The position numbers and the translations under genes are program-made. A stretch of 64,000 bases of DNA from CAVRZJ01 sp964594125 (GTDB lineage Bacteria; Acidobacteriota; Thermoanaerobaculia; Thermoanaerobaculales; Thermoanaerobaculaceae), in NCBI GenBank assembly GCA_964594125.1, contig CAZQLL010000004.1, positions 124,001 to 188,000 of the forward strand. Direction: 5' to 3'. The notes under the pieces were generated by a model. It did not search any database and had not been told where the DNA came from. It saw only the letters and a list, made by a program, of their open reading frames with translations. Shown here in pieces: positions 50,029 to 59,028 of the stretch (position 1 is the first letter of the stretch; the number at the start of each line of letters is the position of its first letter).

Positions 50029-53000
50029 TCACGAAACCGCCCGCCGAGGGAAGCGCTTCTCGGCCGCCGCGTACAGCACCGGCAGCACGACGAGCGTCAG
50101 CAGCGTCGACGTGACGATGCCGCCCATGACGATCACCGCGAGCGGCTTCTGGATGTCGGCGCCGGAGCCGGTGGCCCAGACCATCGGCAGGTGGCCGATG
50201 AAGCTGGTGAGCGCGGTCATCACCAGCGGCTTGAAGCGCAACCGGCACCCTTCCGTGACGGCGTCCGCGACCTCCATGCCGCGCCGCCGCAGTTGCGCGA
50301 AGTACGCCACCAGCACGACGCCGTTCTGCACCGCCACGCCGAGCAGCACGATGAACGCCACCGCGGCCGACACCGAGAGCGTCATGCCGAACGCCACCGC
50401 GGCGACGACCCCGCCGACGAGCGCGAACGGCAGGTTGAGCAGCACGATGACCGCGTCGCGGGCGCTGCCGAGCGCCGAGTAGAGCAGCAGGAGGATGAGC
50501 AGGAGCACGATCGGCACGACGACGGCGAGCTGCCGCATCGCCCGCCGCTGGTTCTCGAACTGCCCGCCGAGCTCGACGAAGTACCCTGACGGCGGCTCCT
50601 GCAGCAGCGGCGCGAGCGCGGCCCGCGCCTCGCCGACGAAACCGCCGAGGTCGCGCCCGCGCACGTTGGCCTCGACCACCACCCGCCGCATCCCGCTCTC
50701 GCGGCTGATCTGCATCGGCCCCTCGACCACCGCGATGCGCGCCACCTGGCCGAGCTCCACGCGCTGCCCCGTCGGCGTCGGGACGAGCAGCCGGGCGAGC
50801 GCCGGCAGGTCCTCCCGCGCCCCCTCGGGGAAGCGGACCACGACGTCGAAGCGCCGCTCGCCGTCGACGAACGTGGTCACCGCGCGCCCGGCGAAGGCGC
50901 TCTCGAGCAGGTCGTTGACGTCGGAGACGGCCAGCGCCCAGCGCGCCATCGCCTCGCGGTCGAGCTTCACCTCGACCTCGGCCATGCCGGAGACCTGCTC
51001 CACCTTGACATCGCGGGCGCCGTCGATCCCCGTCACGGCGGCTGCCGCGCGGTCCGCGAACCCCTTGAGCACCGTCAGGTCGGGGCCGAAGATCTTCACC
51101 GCGAGGTCGCTCTTGACGCCCGAGATCAGCTCGTTGACGCGCAGCGCGATCGGCTGCGAGAACGCCGCGCGCAGCCCCGGGATCGCCGCCAGCTCCGCCG
51201 CGAACGCCTCGACCAGCTCGGCCTTCGTGCGGCCGGCGCGCCACTCGCGGCGGGGTCTGAGCATGACGAACACGTCGCTCTGCTCGGGGCCCATCGGGTC
51301 CTCCGAGATCTCCGCGCGCCCCGACTTGGTGACCACCGTGGCGACCTCGGGGAACTGCAGCAGGCGGCGCTCGATCATCCCCGCCACCTCGACCGAGCCG
51401 GCGAGCGAGGCGTTGGGCAGCCGCACCACGTTGATCGCCACCGACCCCTCGTCGAGCGGCGGCATGAAGTCGGTGCCCATGAACGGGATCAGCGCGGCCG
51501 ACGCGGCCAGCACCACGATCGCGGCGCCGTAGGTGCGGCCGGGGCGGCGCAGCGCCGCGCGCAGCAGCGTGGCGTACCCCTCGCGGAGGCGGCGCACCGC
51601 CGCGAACTCGCGCTCCGGCTCCTGCCTGAGCACGAGGTGGGCGAGCGGCGGCACGAGGACGAGCGCGACCACGATCGACGTGAGCAGCGAGAACAGCAGG
51701 GTGAGCGCCAGCGGCGCGAACATCTTCCCCTCGAGCCCCTGCAGGGTGAGCAGCGGCACCAGCACGAGGGCGATGATCAGCACCGAGAACGCCACCGGCC
51801 TCGCGACCTCGGCCATCGCCTCGACGACCACGCGGCCGCGCTCGCCGGGGTCGCGCCGCTGTGCCAGGTGGCGGCGGACGTTCTCCGCCACCACGATCGA
51901 GGCGTCCACCACCATGCCGACCGAGAACGCCAGGCCGCCGAGGCTCATCAGGTTGGACGACATCCCGGAGGCGCCCATGAGGAGGAACGAGAACATGAAC
52001 GTCACCGGCAGCGAGAGCACGACGATCACCGCCGTGCGCAGCTCGGCGAGGAACAGGAAGAGCACGACGATCACCAGCACGCCGCCTTCCATCAGGGCGT
52101 CGCGGACCGTCGCGATGCACGCCTCGATGAGCGCCGTGCGGTCGTAGAAGACGTCGATCCGCAGGCCCTCCGGCAGGCCCTTCTGGATGCGCGCGACCGC
52201 GTCCTTCACCGCCGCGACGACGGTCTTGGAGTTCTCGCCGCGCAGCATGATGGCCATGCCGGCCACGGTCTCGCCGCTGCCGTCACGGGTGACCGCGCCC
52301 TGACGCACCTGCGCGCCGATGCCGACGTCCGCGACGTCGCGCACGAGCACCGGCGTGCCGTCGCTGGCCTTCAGCGCGACGTTCTCGACGTCGGCGACGC
52401 CGCCGAGCAGGCCGACACCGCGGATGTACGTCTGCTCCCACCCCCTGACGATGAACCCGGCGCCCGCGTTGGCGTTGGAGCGCCCCAGCGCCGCGATGAC
52501 GTCGCGCAGCGTCAGGCCGTACTTGAGCAGGCGGTCGGGGTGGACGACGACCTGGAGTTGCTTCACCTCGCCGCCGAAGCTGTTGACCTCGGTCACCCCG
52601 GAAACGGCGCGCAGCCGCGGCGCGATCAGCCACGTCTGCAGCGTGCGCTTCTCCATCGGCGTGAACCCCTCGCCCTCGAGGGTGTACTGGAAGATCTCGC
52701 CGAGCCCGGTGGAGAGCGGCGCCAGCTCGGGCTCGACGCCCGCCGGGAGCAGGTCGCGGGCGCCCTGGAGGCGCTCGAGCACCACCTGGCGGCCGAAGTA
52801 CGGGTCGGTCCCGTCCCTGAAGCCGACGACCACCTGGGAGAGGCCGGCGCGCGAGAGCGAGCGCACCAGCGTGACCCGCGGCAGGCCGCCCATCTGCTGC
52901 TCGATCGGGTAGGTGACCCGCTGCTCGACGTCGGCGGCCGACATCCCGGGCGCCTTGGTGAGCACCATCACCTGGATGTTGGTGACGTCCGGGAACGCGT

Positions 53001-53106
53001 CGATCGGCAGGCGCGTCCAGGTGACGACACCGCCGGCCACGACCAGCGCGCCGGCGCTCAGCACCGCCCAGCGGCGGTTGACGATCCACTCGAAGAAGCT
53101 CGCCAT
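50029..53106 (-). CDS. czcA: CzcA-type heavy-metal RND efflux pump
   Basis: A 1025-residue RND transporter (HME class). It starts MASFFEWIVNRRWAVLSAGALVVAGGVVTWTRLPIDAFPDVTNIQV. Helix 4 has GMVVDASIVVAENVRRH. The Met triad of CusA is not conserved at the matching places (INVVRLPNASLAG instead of FMPTTLPG; LRVNELISGVKSD instead of IDMLSTG), pointing to divalent metals. Transports with CzcB and CzcC. Follows czcB by 9 bases. Confidence 0.93.
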   Translation of the reverse strand: MASFFEWIVNRRWAVLSAGALVVAGGVVTWTRLPIDAFPDVTNIQVMVLTKAPGMSAADVEQRVTYPIEQQMGGLPRVTLVRSLSRAGLSQVVVGFRDGTDPYFGRQVVLERLQGARDLLPAGVEPELAPLSTGLGEIFQYTLEGEGFTPMEKRTLQTWLIAPRLRAVSGVTEVNSFGGEVKQLQVVVHPDRLLKYGLTLRDVIAALGRSNANAGAGFIVRGWEQTYIRGVGLLGGVADVENVALKASDGTPVLVRDVADVGIGAQVRQGAVTRDGSGETVAGMAIMLRGENSKTVVAAVKDAVARIQKGLPEGLRIDVFYDRTALIEACIATVRDALMEGGVLVIVVLFLFLAELRTAVIVVLSLPVTFMFSFLLMGASGMSSNLMSLGGLAFSVGMVVDASIVVAENVRRHLAQRRDPGERGRVVVEAMAEVARPVAFSVLIIALVLVPLLTLQGLEGKMFAPLALTLLFSLLTSIVVALVLVPPLAHLVLRQEPEREFAAVRRLREGYATLLRAALRRPGRTYGAAIVVLAASAALIPFMGTDFMPPLDEGSVAINVVRLPNASLAGSVEVAGMIERRLLQFPEVATVVTKSGRAEISEDPMGPEQSDVFVMLRPRREWRAGRTKAELVEAFAAELAAIPGLRAAFSQPIALRVNELISGVKSDLAVKIFGPDLTVLKGFADRAAAAVTGIDGARDVKVEQVSGMAEVEVKLDREAMARWALAVSDVNDLLESAFAGRAVTTFVDGERRFDVVVRFPEGAREDLPALARLLVPTPTGQRVELGQVARIAVVEGPMQISRESGMRRVVVEANVRGRDLGGFVGEARAALAPLLQEPPSGYFVELGGQFENQRRAMRQLAVVVPIVLLLILLLLYSALGSARDAVIVLLNLPFALVGGVVAAVAFGMTLSVSAAVAFIVLLGVAVQNGVVLVAYFAQLRRRGMEVADAVTEGCRLRFKPLVMTALTSFIGHLPMVWATGSGADIQKPLAVIVMGGIVTSTLLTLVVLPVLYAAAEKRFPRRAVS

Positions 53107-53115
53107 GGCGCCCGC

Positions 53116-54546
53116 CTAGTCCGCGCAGCCGGCGCCCATCTTCGAGCGCAGCACGTCCGATTTGAGCAGGAACGCTCCCTTCGACACCACCTCGTCGCCG
53201 GCGGCGATGCCGGTCACCTCCGCCCAGCCGGCGAACGTGCGGCCGACCGTGACCGGCCTCCGGACGAAGTACGGCCCCTCGGCGCGGACGAAGACGAACG
53301 AGCGCCCCTCGTCCTCGAGGATCGCCTCCTCGGGGAGCGCGACCCCGGCATCGGCCGCGCCGGCGAGGATCGTCACCGTGGCGAACATCCCGGCGCGCAG
53401 CAGCCGCTCGGCGTTGGGCACGACGATGCGGGCGCGCGCGGTGCGCGTGGCCTCGTCGAGCGTGCCCGCCACGCGGTCGACGCGGCCGCGGAACACCCGC
53501 CCCGGGTAGGCGGCCACCGTGACCTCGGCCTCGGCCTCGCCTCCCCCGCGTGCCTGCAGCAGCGCCGCCACCTCACGCTCGTAGACGGTGGCGATCACCC
53601 ACACGGTCGAGGTGTCGGCGAACAGCAGCAGCCTGTCGCCCGGGAGCACCTGGGCGCCGAGCGACAGCGAGCGCTCGAGCACCTCGCCCGCGAACGGCGC
53701 CTGCACCGGCATCAGCCCCGAGCCGGCGCCGAGGTCGGCAGCCGAGAGCCGCTCGATCGTCTCCTGTGTCAGGCCGAACGCCAGCAGTCGCCCGACGATC
53801 GCCGATCGCTCCGCGTCGGCCTGTGCCAACGCCGCCTCAGCCTCGATCAGGTCGCGCCGCGGACAGACCCCCCTCGCGAACAGCTCGCGCTCGCGCTCGG
53901 TCGTCGCCTGCGCGAGCGAGAGCGCCGCGGACGCGCGCAGCAGGTCGGCCTTCGCCCGCCGCAGGTCGTCGCTGTCCACCTCGAACAGCACCCGGCCGGC
54001 ACCCACCCGCTCGCCGAGGTCGACCGCGATCGCGCGCACGACGCCCGGCGCGAGCGGGCTCAGGAACACCGCCTTCTCCTCGTTGAGGCGCACCTCCGCG
54101 TTGAGGGCGACGGCCCCCGCGAGGCTGCGCGCGGCGGCCCGCGAGGTCGCGAGCGCGCCGCCCTGCGCCGGGTCGAACAGCTCGTCGCCCGCCTTCGCGA
54201 CCCCCACCTCGTAGCGGCACTCGTCGCAGGTGTACGTCGGGATGGCGTGCTCGCAGCGCGCGGCGAGCAGCTCCGCCACGCTCCGGTCGAGATCGGTGAG
54301 ATCTGCCTCGGCGGCGCCAGCAGACCCGTGGTCGTGTCCTTCGTGCCCCGTCACCTCGTCGCGCCCGGCGTCCCCGGCGCCCTCGTGTCCGTGCTCGTCC
54401 TGCCCGCCGGCCGCGGCCGGCGGGCTGCCCGCCGCACCGGCGACCGCGGCGACCGGCGCAGAACCCTGCTTCATGCCGCACCCCGCGGCGGCAAGCGCCA
54501 GTGTGGCGCACGCCAGCGCGAGGGGAATGCGGGTCAACAACCTCAT
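53116..54546 (-). CDS. czcB: CzcB-type periplasmic adaptor
   Basis: 476 residues from the ATG at 54544-54546. Lipoprotein signal (LACATLALAAAGCG). A His-rich loop follows (DEHGHEG, HEGHDHG) and a CDECRYEVG motif, then the adaptor core FLSPLAPGVVRAIAVDLGERVGAGRVLFEVDS with a long helical hairpin and PVQAPFAGEVLERSLSLGAQVLPGDRLL. Joins CzcA to CzcC. Eight bases after czcC. Confidence 0.92.
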   Translation of the reverse strand: MRLLTRIPLALACATLALAAAGCGMKQGSAPVAAVAGAAGSPPAAAGGQDEHGHEGAGDAGRDEVTGHEGHDHGSAGAAEADLTDLDRSVAELLAARCEHAIPTYTCDECRYEVGVAKAGDELFDPAQGGALATSRAAARSLAGAVALNAEVRLNEEKAVFLSPLAPGVVRAIAVDLGERVGAGRVLFEVDSDDLRRAKADLLRASAALSLAQATTERERELFARGVCPRRDLIEAEAALAQADAERSAIVGRLLAFGLTQETIERLSAADLGAGSGLMPVQAPFAGEVLERSLSLGAQVLPGDRLLLFADTSTVWVIATVYEREVAALLQARGGGEAEAEVTVAAYPGRVFRGRVDRVAGTLDEATRTARARIVVPNAERLLRAGMFATVTILAGAADAGVALPEEAILEDEGRSFVFVRAEGPYFVRRPVTVGRTFAGWAEVTGIAAGDEVVSKGAFLLKSDVLRSKMGAGCAD

Positions 54547-54554
54547 GCGGACTC

Positions 54555-55847
54555 TCACTGTCGGCTCCCCTTCTCCGCGCCGGCGTCGTCGGCCGTGTAG
54601 CGGTGCAGATCGGCGGCGGCGAGATCGGCGCCGGTCGCCGCGTCGACCACCCGCAGCCTGGTTGCGGCCAGGGCCCGGCGCGACTCGAGCAGGTCGATGA
54701 GGCGGAACTTTCCCCGCCGGTACCCCTCGCCGAGCGCGCCGTACACCTCCTCGGCACGCGGCAGCACCTCGGCGCGCAGCAGCCTCACCTCGGCGCGGGC
54801 GCGCTGCAGCGCATCGTGGGCAGCCAGGATCGCGGCCTCGACGCGCACCGCCGCGGCCCGCCGCTCCTGCTGCGCCTGCGCCAGCGCGGCCTCCGCTTCG
54901 GCGCGGGCGCCGGCGTGCTGCGTCAGCAGCGGCAGCGGCACGCCGATCCCGGCGACGTAGCCCCGCTCGCCGCTGCCGGCGTACGTCCGCGATCCGACGG
55001 AGAGCGTGAGGTCGGGCAGCCACTGGCGCTGCGCGTTCTCGAGCTGCGCCGCGCGCTGCGCGATCACCGCGTCGGCGTGCGCGACGTCGGGGATGCGGTC
55101 GAGCGCGGCGAGCAGCGCGGCGGCAGGCGGGACGGCGGCGTCCACTGCCTCGGGGCGGACGGCGGCGCCGACCTCCGCCCGCGCGTCGCCCCACAGCCGG
55201 GCAAGCTCGCGGCGCGCCGCTGCGAGGTCGCGCTCGGCCCTGGCGAGGTCGATCGCCGCCAGCGCCTCGTCGCCGCGCGCGCGCTGCTCCTCGATCGGCG
55301 AGACCTCGCCGGCTTCGACCCGCGCCGCGACGGCGACCCTCACCTCGCGCGCCGTCGCCGCGTTCTCGCTCGCGATTGTCCGCCGTTCCTGCGCGCCGAG
55401 CAGCTCCGCGAACCGCTGGTCGGTTGCGGCGACGACCTCGCGGCGCGCCACCGCGGCGGCGGCGGCAGCGGCGCGCCGCGCAGCATCCGCGGCGTCGACG
55501 CGCGCCGAGCGCTTGGAGAACCACTCCACGCTCTGCATGACGCCGACGGTCGTCTGGGTCGGCACGTCGGACGGCAGCGAGCCGCCGAAGTCCTCGACGT
55601 CGACGACGAGGTCGGGGTTGCGCCACGCGCGCGCCTGGCGAGACGCGCCGTCCGCCGCGGCCACCTGCGCCGCGGCGGCAGCGAGCTCCGGATTCGCGGC
55701 GAGCGATCGCTCGCGCGCCGCGGCGAGCGTGAGCGTCTCGAACCCTTCCGCGGGTGCGGTTTCCTGCGCCGCGGCGGCCGCTGCCAGGCACGCGGCGCAG
55801 GCCGCCAACGCCACGAGCGAACGAGTGAACACCCTGACTCTCGACAT
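54555..55847 (-). CDS. czcC: CzcC/TolC-type outer-membrane efflux channel
   Basis: 430 residues with a signal peptide (LVALAACAACLAAAAAAQ). The two TolC half-repeats begin LTLAAARERSLAANPELAAAAAQVAAA and IPDVAHADAVIAQRAAQLENAQRQWLPDLTLSVG. Outer-membrane exit of the czc system. ATG after a GGGAGGTCGGGAC ribosome site. Confidence 0.92.
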   Translation of the reverse strand: MSRVRVFTRSLVALAACAACLAAAAAAQETAPAEGFETLTLAAARERSLAANPELAAAAAQVAAADGASRQARAWRNPDLVVDVEDFGGSLPSDVPTQTTVGVMQSVEWFSKRSARVDAADAARRAAAAAAAVARREVVAATDQRFAELLGAQERRTIASENAATAREVRVAVAARVEAGEVSPIEEQRARGDEALAAIDLARAERDLAAARRELARLWGDARAEVGAAVRPEAVDAAVPPAAALLAALDRIPDVAHADAVIAQRAAQLENAQRQWLPDLTLSVGSRTYAGSGERGYVAGIGVPLPLLTQHAGARAEAEAALAQAQQERRAAAVRVEAAILAAHDALQRARAEVRLLRAEVLPRAEEVYGALGEGYRRGKFRLIDLLESRRALAATRLRVVDAATGADLAAADLHRYTADDAGAEKGSRQ

Positions 55848-55920
55848 GTCCCGACCTCCCTCGACGTGGAGCTCCGCCTGCCCGCGGTCGGCAGGCGCGG
55901 TACCGCTGTCAGGGGTCGGA

Positions 55921-56373
55921 TCAGATCGTCAGGACGGTGGTGCGGAGCGCCTCGAGGACGGGCGGCGGCTGCAGCGGGTGGGCGGGCGCTCCCAGCTCGG
56001 CGGAACCCGCCGCGCGGGCGATCGCCGGTGCGGCTGCGATCCCGGTTGCGACCGCCGACTTCGCAGCGCCGTAGCCGCCGCGCGCCGCCAGCGCCGGGTT
56101 CGCGAGCGCCGTGTCGACGCACGGCGCCGGCGCGACGGCATCGGACGCGAGCGGCAGCGCCATGACCGGCGAGCCGCTGCCGTGGCAGCGCGCCGCCGCG
56201 CTCGCGGGTCCACTGCACGCGGAGAAGGCGCTCTCGAACGCGACGTGGCCCGACCCCGCGCGGCACACGATCACCGACCGCGGCAGCACCGCGACGCTCG
56301 CAACCGCCAGCAGCAGCCCGTTCGCGAGGAGGGCGGCCGGCGTCCGGAGACGGTCCCGTTTCAGCATCGCCAT
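55921..56373 (-). CDS. Small exported Cys/His protein ahead of czcCBA
   Basis: 150 residues. Signal-like N-terminus (LLANGLLLAVASVAVLP) and a VIVCRAGSGHVAFESAFSAC motif followed by RCHG and PCVDTAL. I recall proteins with a CxxxxGHVAxE motif preceding metal-efflux operons in other phyla, but the family has no firm name; a CzcI-like regulatory or binding role is a guess. No clear ribosome site, and an ATG six bases on is equally possible. Same strand as czcC, 73 bases upstream. Confidence 0.5.
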   Translation of the reverse strand: MAMLKRDRLRTPAALLANGLLLAVASVAVLPRSVIVCRAGSGHVAFESAFSACSGPASAAARCHGSGSPVMALPLASDAVAPAPCVDTALANPALAARGGYGAAKSAVATGIAAAPAIARAAGSAELGAPAHPLQPPPVLEALRTTVLTI

Positions 56374-56412
56374 ATCATAACAAGCGCGTCTCGGGGGGTG
56401 TTCCCGGCACGC

Positions 56413-57720
56413 TCACGCCGCGGGCTCGAGCAGGCGGTGGTTCCACACCGCCAGCAGCATCGCGACGCCTAGCAGCAGCGCCCCGTTGGCCTGGTGGGCG
56501 GTCGCGGCCACGATCTCGAAGGCGTCGGGGGGCGTCCCCGGCTCGCGCGTCGAGACCGCCGCGAAGGCGAGCACGCCGAGCGTCACCTGGATGCTCACCA
56601 GCCAGATCGTCGCGCGCGAGAGCCGGCGCAGCAGCGGCTCGCCGTACAGCGAGCCGGCGCGCACCGCCGCGGCCATCGCCAGGAACACCACCACGGTCGC
56701 AAAGGCGATGTGCACCAGCAGCATCTGCGCCAGGTGGCGCTGCACCGCGCCGAGCACGAGCTGCACCACCAGCACCGGCACCAGCAGCGTGGTGAACGCA
56801 CGGTCGACGGACGCGCGCTCGTCCGCGCGCGGCGCCGGCGCCACCAGCCAGGCGGTCGAGGTGAACGCGGCGAGCGCGATGACGAGGCAGAAGAAGAGCT
56901 GCGCCAGCGTGCCGTGCACGACGGCGAGCACGATGTTGGGAGCAACGGCCGCCGGGTCGGTCGAGAGCGTGAGGTGACCGGTGACCCGCAAGCCGCCGAG
57001 GAGCCCCTGGATGATCACGACGGCCACCGCGACCCAGCCGAGGCGCTTGACCCACGCGCGCCGCTCGACGCGTTGCAGGTGAAGCGCCAGCACCACCGTC
57101 GTCAACCCGACCAGCGACCCCGCCAGGCGGTGCGCGTGCTCGAAGTAGATGCCGCCCGTCATGCGCGACAGCGGGTACAGGAAGATGTTGTATCCGTAAG
57201 AATTCGGCCAGTCGACCACGGCCAGCCCGGCCTCGTGGCTGGTCACCAGCCCGCCCGCCACGATGAGCAGGAACGTCGCCCCGACGGCGACGCGGGCCAG
57301 CGCCCCGGTCCAGTTGACGGGGCGCACCGCGGCGCCGCCGCGCGCAACGCCGACAGCCGCCCCGATGGCTGCCAGCGCGGCGCCGGCAGCCAGCGAGCCC
57401 GGTAGCCACCACACGGCGCTCGGCAGCAGCTCGTTGGGACGGTCGCCGCCGATCAGGCTGCCGAGCACCATGAGGTTCACGAGAGAGGCGATGAGACCGA
57501 CGAGTGCGCCGCCGGCGACCCCGCGGTCGGTGAAGCGGCCGGCGGCCCACCCGCCCGCGAGCAGGCACGCGAGCAGCAGGACGGCTACCGCCCACCCCGG
57601 CGCGCTCCACGGCATCACGCGGGACAGGTAGCCGATGAGCCACATCACGACGCTGGTGCCGAACGCGAGCGACAGCAGGTCGCCCGCCCCCAGGCGGCTC
57701 GTCGATGTCGTCGCTGGCAT
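56413..57720 (-). CDS. ctaA: Heme A synthase CtaA/COX15 family
   Basis: 435 residues from the ATG giving MPATTSTSRLGAGDLL. Eight or more membrane helices, with an additional N-terminal helical region. CtaA histidines appear in GGLVTSHEAGLAVVDWPNS, GGIYFEHAHRLAGSLVG, VVHGTLAQLFF and AATAHQANGALLLG (four heme-ligand sites). It oxidises heme O to heme A for aa3-type oxidases, which implies oxygen respiration or detoxification. No oxidase genes adjoin it in this window. Confidence 0.9.
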   Translation of the reverse strand: MPATTSTSRLGAGDLLSLAFGTSVVMWLIGYLSRVMPWSAPGWAVAVLLLACLLAGGWAAGRFTDRGVAGGALVGLIASLVNLMVLGSLIGGDRPNELLPSAVWWLPGSLAAGAALAAIGAAVGVARGGAAVRPVNWTGALARVAVGATFLLIVAGGLVTSHEAGLAVVDWPNSYGYNIFLYPLSRMTGGIYFEHAHRLAGSLVGLTTVVLALHLQRVERRAWVKRLGWVAVAVVIIQGLLGGLRVTGHLTLSTDPAAVAPNIVLAVVHGTLAQLFFCLVIALAAFTSTAWLVAPAPRADERASVDRAFTTLLVPVLVVQLVLGAVQRHLAQMLLVHIAFATVVVFLAMAAAVRAGSLYGEPLLRRLSRATIWLVSIQVTLGVLAFAAVSTREPGTPPDAFEIVAATAHQANGALLLGVAMLLAVWNHRLLEPAA

Positions 57721-57887
57721 GATCGGTACGCCCCTCCCGGACGAGCATTGTCGCATTGATCTCGGATCACCTCGGACAAGTGCGGACAGCGTCGGGGCGA
57801 GGACGCCCCTCCTACGCTGCAACGGCAGCCAGGCGCACCAGCGCCGCGAGCGCTCCACCCCGTAGGGGCGACCGCCCGCCCACGCAT

Positions 57888-57925
57888 CGTAGGAGCGGCT
57901 TTCCAGCCGCGATCACCCCACCCTG
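57888..57925. repeat. REP-like repeat, copy 1
   Basis: 38 bases starting CGTAGGAGCGGCTTTCCAGC, identical to 57971-58008. The GGAGCGGCTTTCCAGCCGCGA part is self-complementary (GCGGCT/AGCCGC). Confidence 0.75.
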
Positions 57926-57970
57926 TCAACGCAGAAACGGCGTCCCCGCCGCGGCCGCCCGCCTACGCAC

Positions 57971-58008
57971 CGTAGGAGCGGCTTTCCAGCCGCGATCACC
58001 CCACCCTG
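57971..58008. repeat. REP-like repeat, copy 2
   Basis: Identical to 57888-57925, in the same direction, start-to-start distance 83 bases. Two copies are too few for a CRISPR array, and the unit is itself a hairpin. Confidence 0.75.
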
Positions 58009-58050
58009 ACGCCGCAGGAGCGGCGTTGGCACGGCGACCGCCCAACGACG

Positions 58051-58176
58051 TGCCCATCGACCACGGTCCGGCGCTGCGAGACGCTGCCGGCCAGGCCGAG
58101 TCAACCTGCCAGGCGTAGGTGCAAGCGGACGGCAGCACCATCTGAACTCGGCCCGCGCCGGGTTGCGGCGCGGGCC
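58051..58176. repeat. Rhs-flanking direct repeat, copy 1, with terminal hairpin
   Basis: About 126 bases closely matching 58810-58925. On the minus strand it starts with a perfect 10-bp hairpin (58150-58176, GGCCCGCGCC stem) and then encodes a worn Rhs-like piece (SVSQRRTVVDGH in one frame). Likely a displaced end of an Rhs module. Confidence 0.65.
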
Positions 58177-58538
58177 GTACCGCTCAAGAGGGTACGATGA
58201 TGCTGCCAGGCATCGATACCACCCTCGGCAGCAACGACGGCGACGCCACCGTCACCGTGGCGCACACCGACGGCGGCCCCGACGACCGCGACGGCGCCTC
58301 CGACGGCCGCGTCCGCGAGGTCGGCGCCGTGGTCCTCGTCGCTCGCCAGCCCGCCGCGCCGCTCCACCGCCGCTTCCCCGGCGCGCCGTAGAAGCGACGT
58401 CCCCGTCGCGACCACCTCGTTCAGTGCCGTAGGAGTGCCGTCCCAGCCGCGATGCCGGCGGCGCAGTGCCGGTGACGCCACCTGCTGTGCTGGGCCGCCA
58501 CCGGGCAGCGACACCGACCGACCGGCACGAGATAGTGA

Positions 58539-58853
58539 GATGGTGATACCAGGCACCGATCGGTTGTCGGGGTCGATCGTGTGGTCGACCTTGACCGCGT
58601 TGGCATGGTCGATGCGGTTGACCATGGTGTTGACATGGTAGCTGATGGAGGTGGCGTACGACGGGATCGAGGTGAGGAAGCCGTTGGCGCAGGCGTACGT
58701 CACGGAGCGGGTCGGCTCCTGGGAGGTGTTGTTCAGGAGGTTGGTGTCGGGGTAGCCGACGGACGCGATCAGGCCGAGGTCGTTCCAGGTGAACGCCTGG
58801 GTGATGGTGTGCCCCTCGACCACGGTCTGGCGCTGCAGGCGAGGCCGAGTCAA
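58539..58853 (-). pseudogene. Degraded Rhs/YD-repeat core fragment
   Basis: About 105 codons encode an Rhs-type stretch: QTVVEGHTITQAFTWNDLGLIASVGYPDT, then RSVTYACANGFLTSIPSYATSISYHVNTMVNRIDHANAVKVDHTIDPDN. These are YD-repeat units of an Rhs shell. There is no start or signal, the fragment begins inside repeat copy 2, and after about 58540 the frame dissolves into repeat DNA. It is a leftover of a once larger Rhs gene. Confidence 0.75.
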
Positions 58854-58925
58854 CCTGCGGGGCGGAGGTGCGACCGAACGGCAGCAATATATGAACTCGG
58901 CCCGCGCCGGGTTGCGGCGCGGGCC
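58810..58925. repeat. Rhs-flanking direct repeat, copy 2, with terminal hairpin
   Basis: Second copy, same direction as 58051-58176, with the identical hairpin at 58899-58925. It lies about 100 bases after the stop of the putative immunity gene and could serve as its terminator; GAGTTCA follows the stem in both copies on the minus strand. Confidence 0.65.
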
Positions 58926-59028
58926 ACTTGTTACAGGAATGCTGCGATGGCAGGGTCGGGTGCCGACATGGTACCGATACCGATCGGCGTCTATGAGGCA
59001 GGCAAGGTGTGGACCGACACTGCGGACC

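Larger units (their letters stand above)
57721..58538. other. Repeat-rich non-coding region
   Basis: About 820 bases without a convincing gene. It holds GTAGGAGCGGC-type REP-like elements, including two identical 38-base copies, an inverse copy near 57803-57815 and degenerate copies near 58385-58460. It also holds the first copy of the Rhs-flanking direct repeat (58051-58176). Confidence 0.65.

Noticed and set aside
57888..58008. Possible CRISPR array from two identical 38-base repeats
   Set aside because: Only two copies, the unit is a REP-type hairpin shared with degenerate single copies nearby, and no cas genes are present.
58101..58540. Continuation of the Rhs fragment toward 58101
   Set aside because: Beyond about 58540 the translation loses YD-repeat character and runs through REP-like and flanking repeats.
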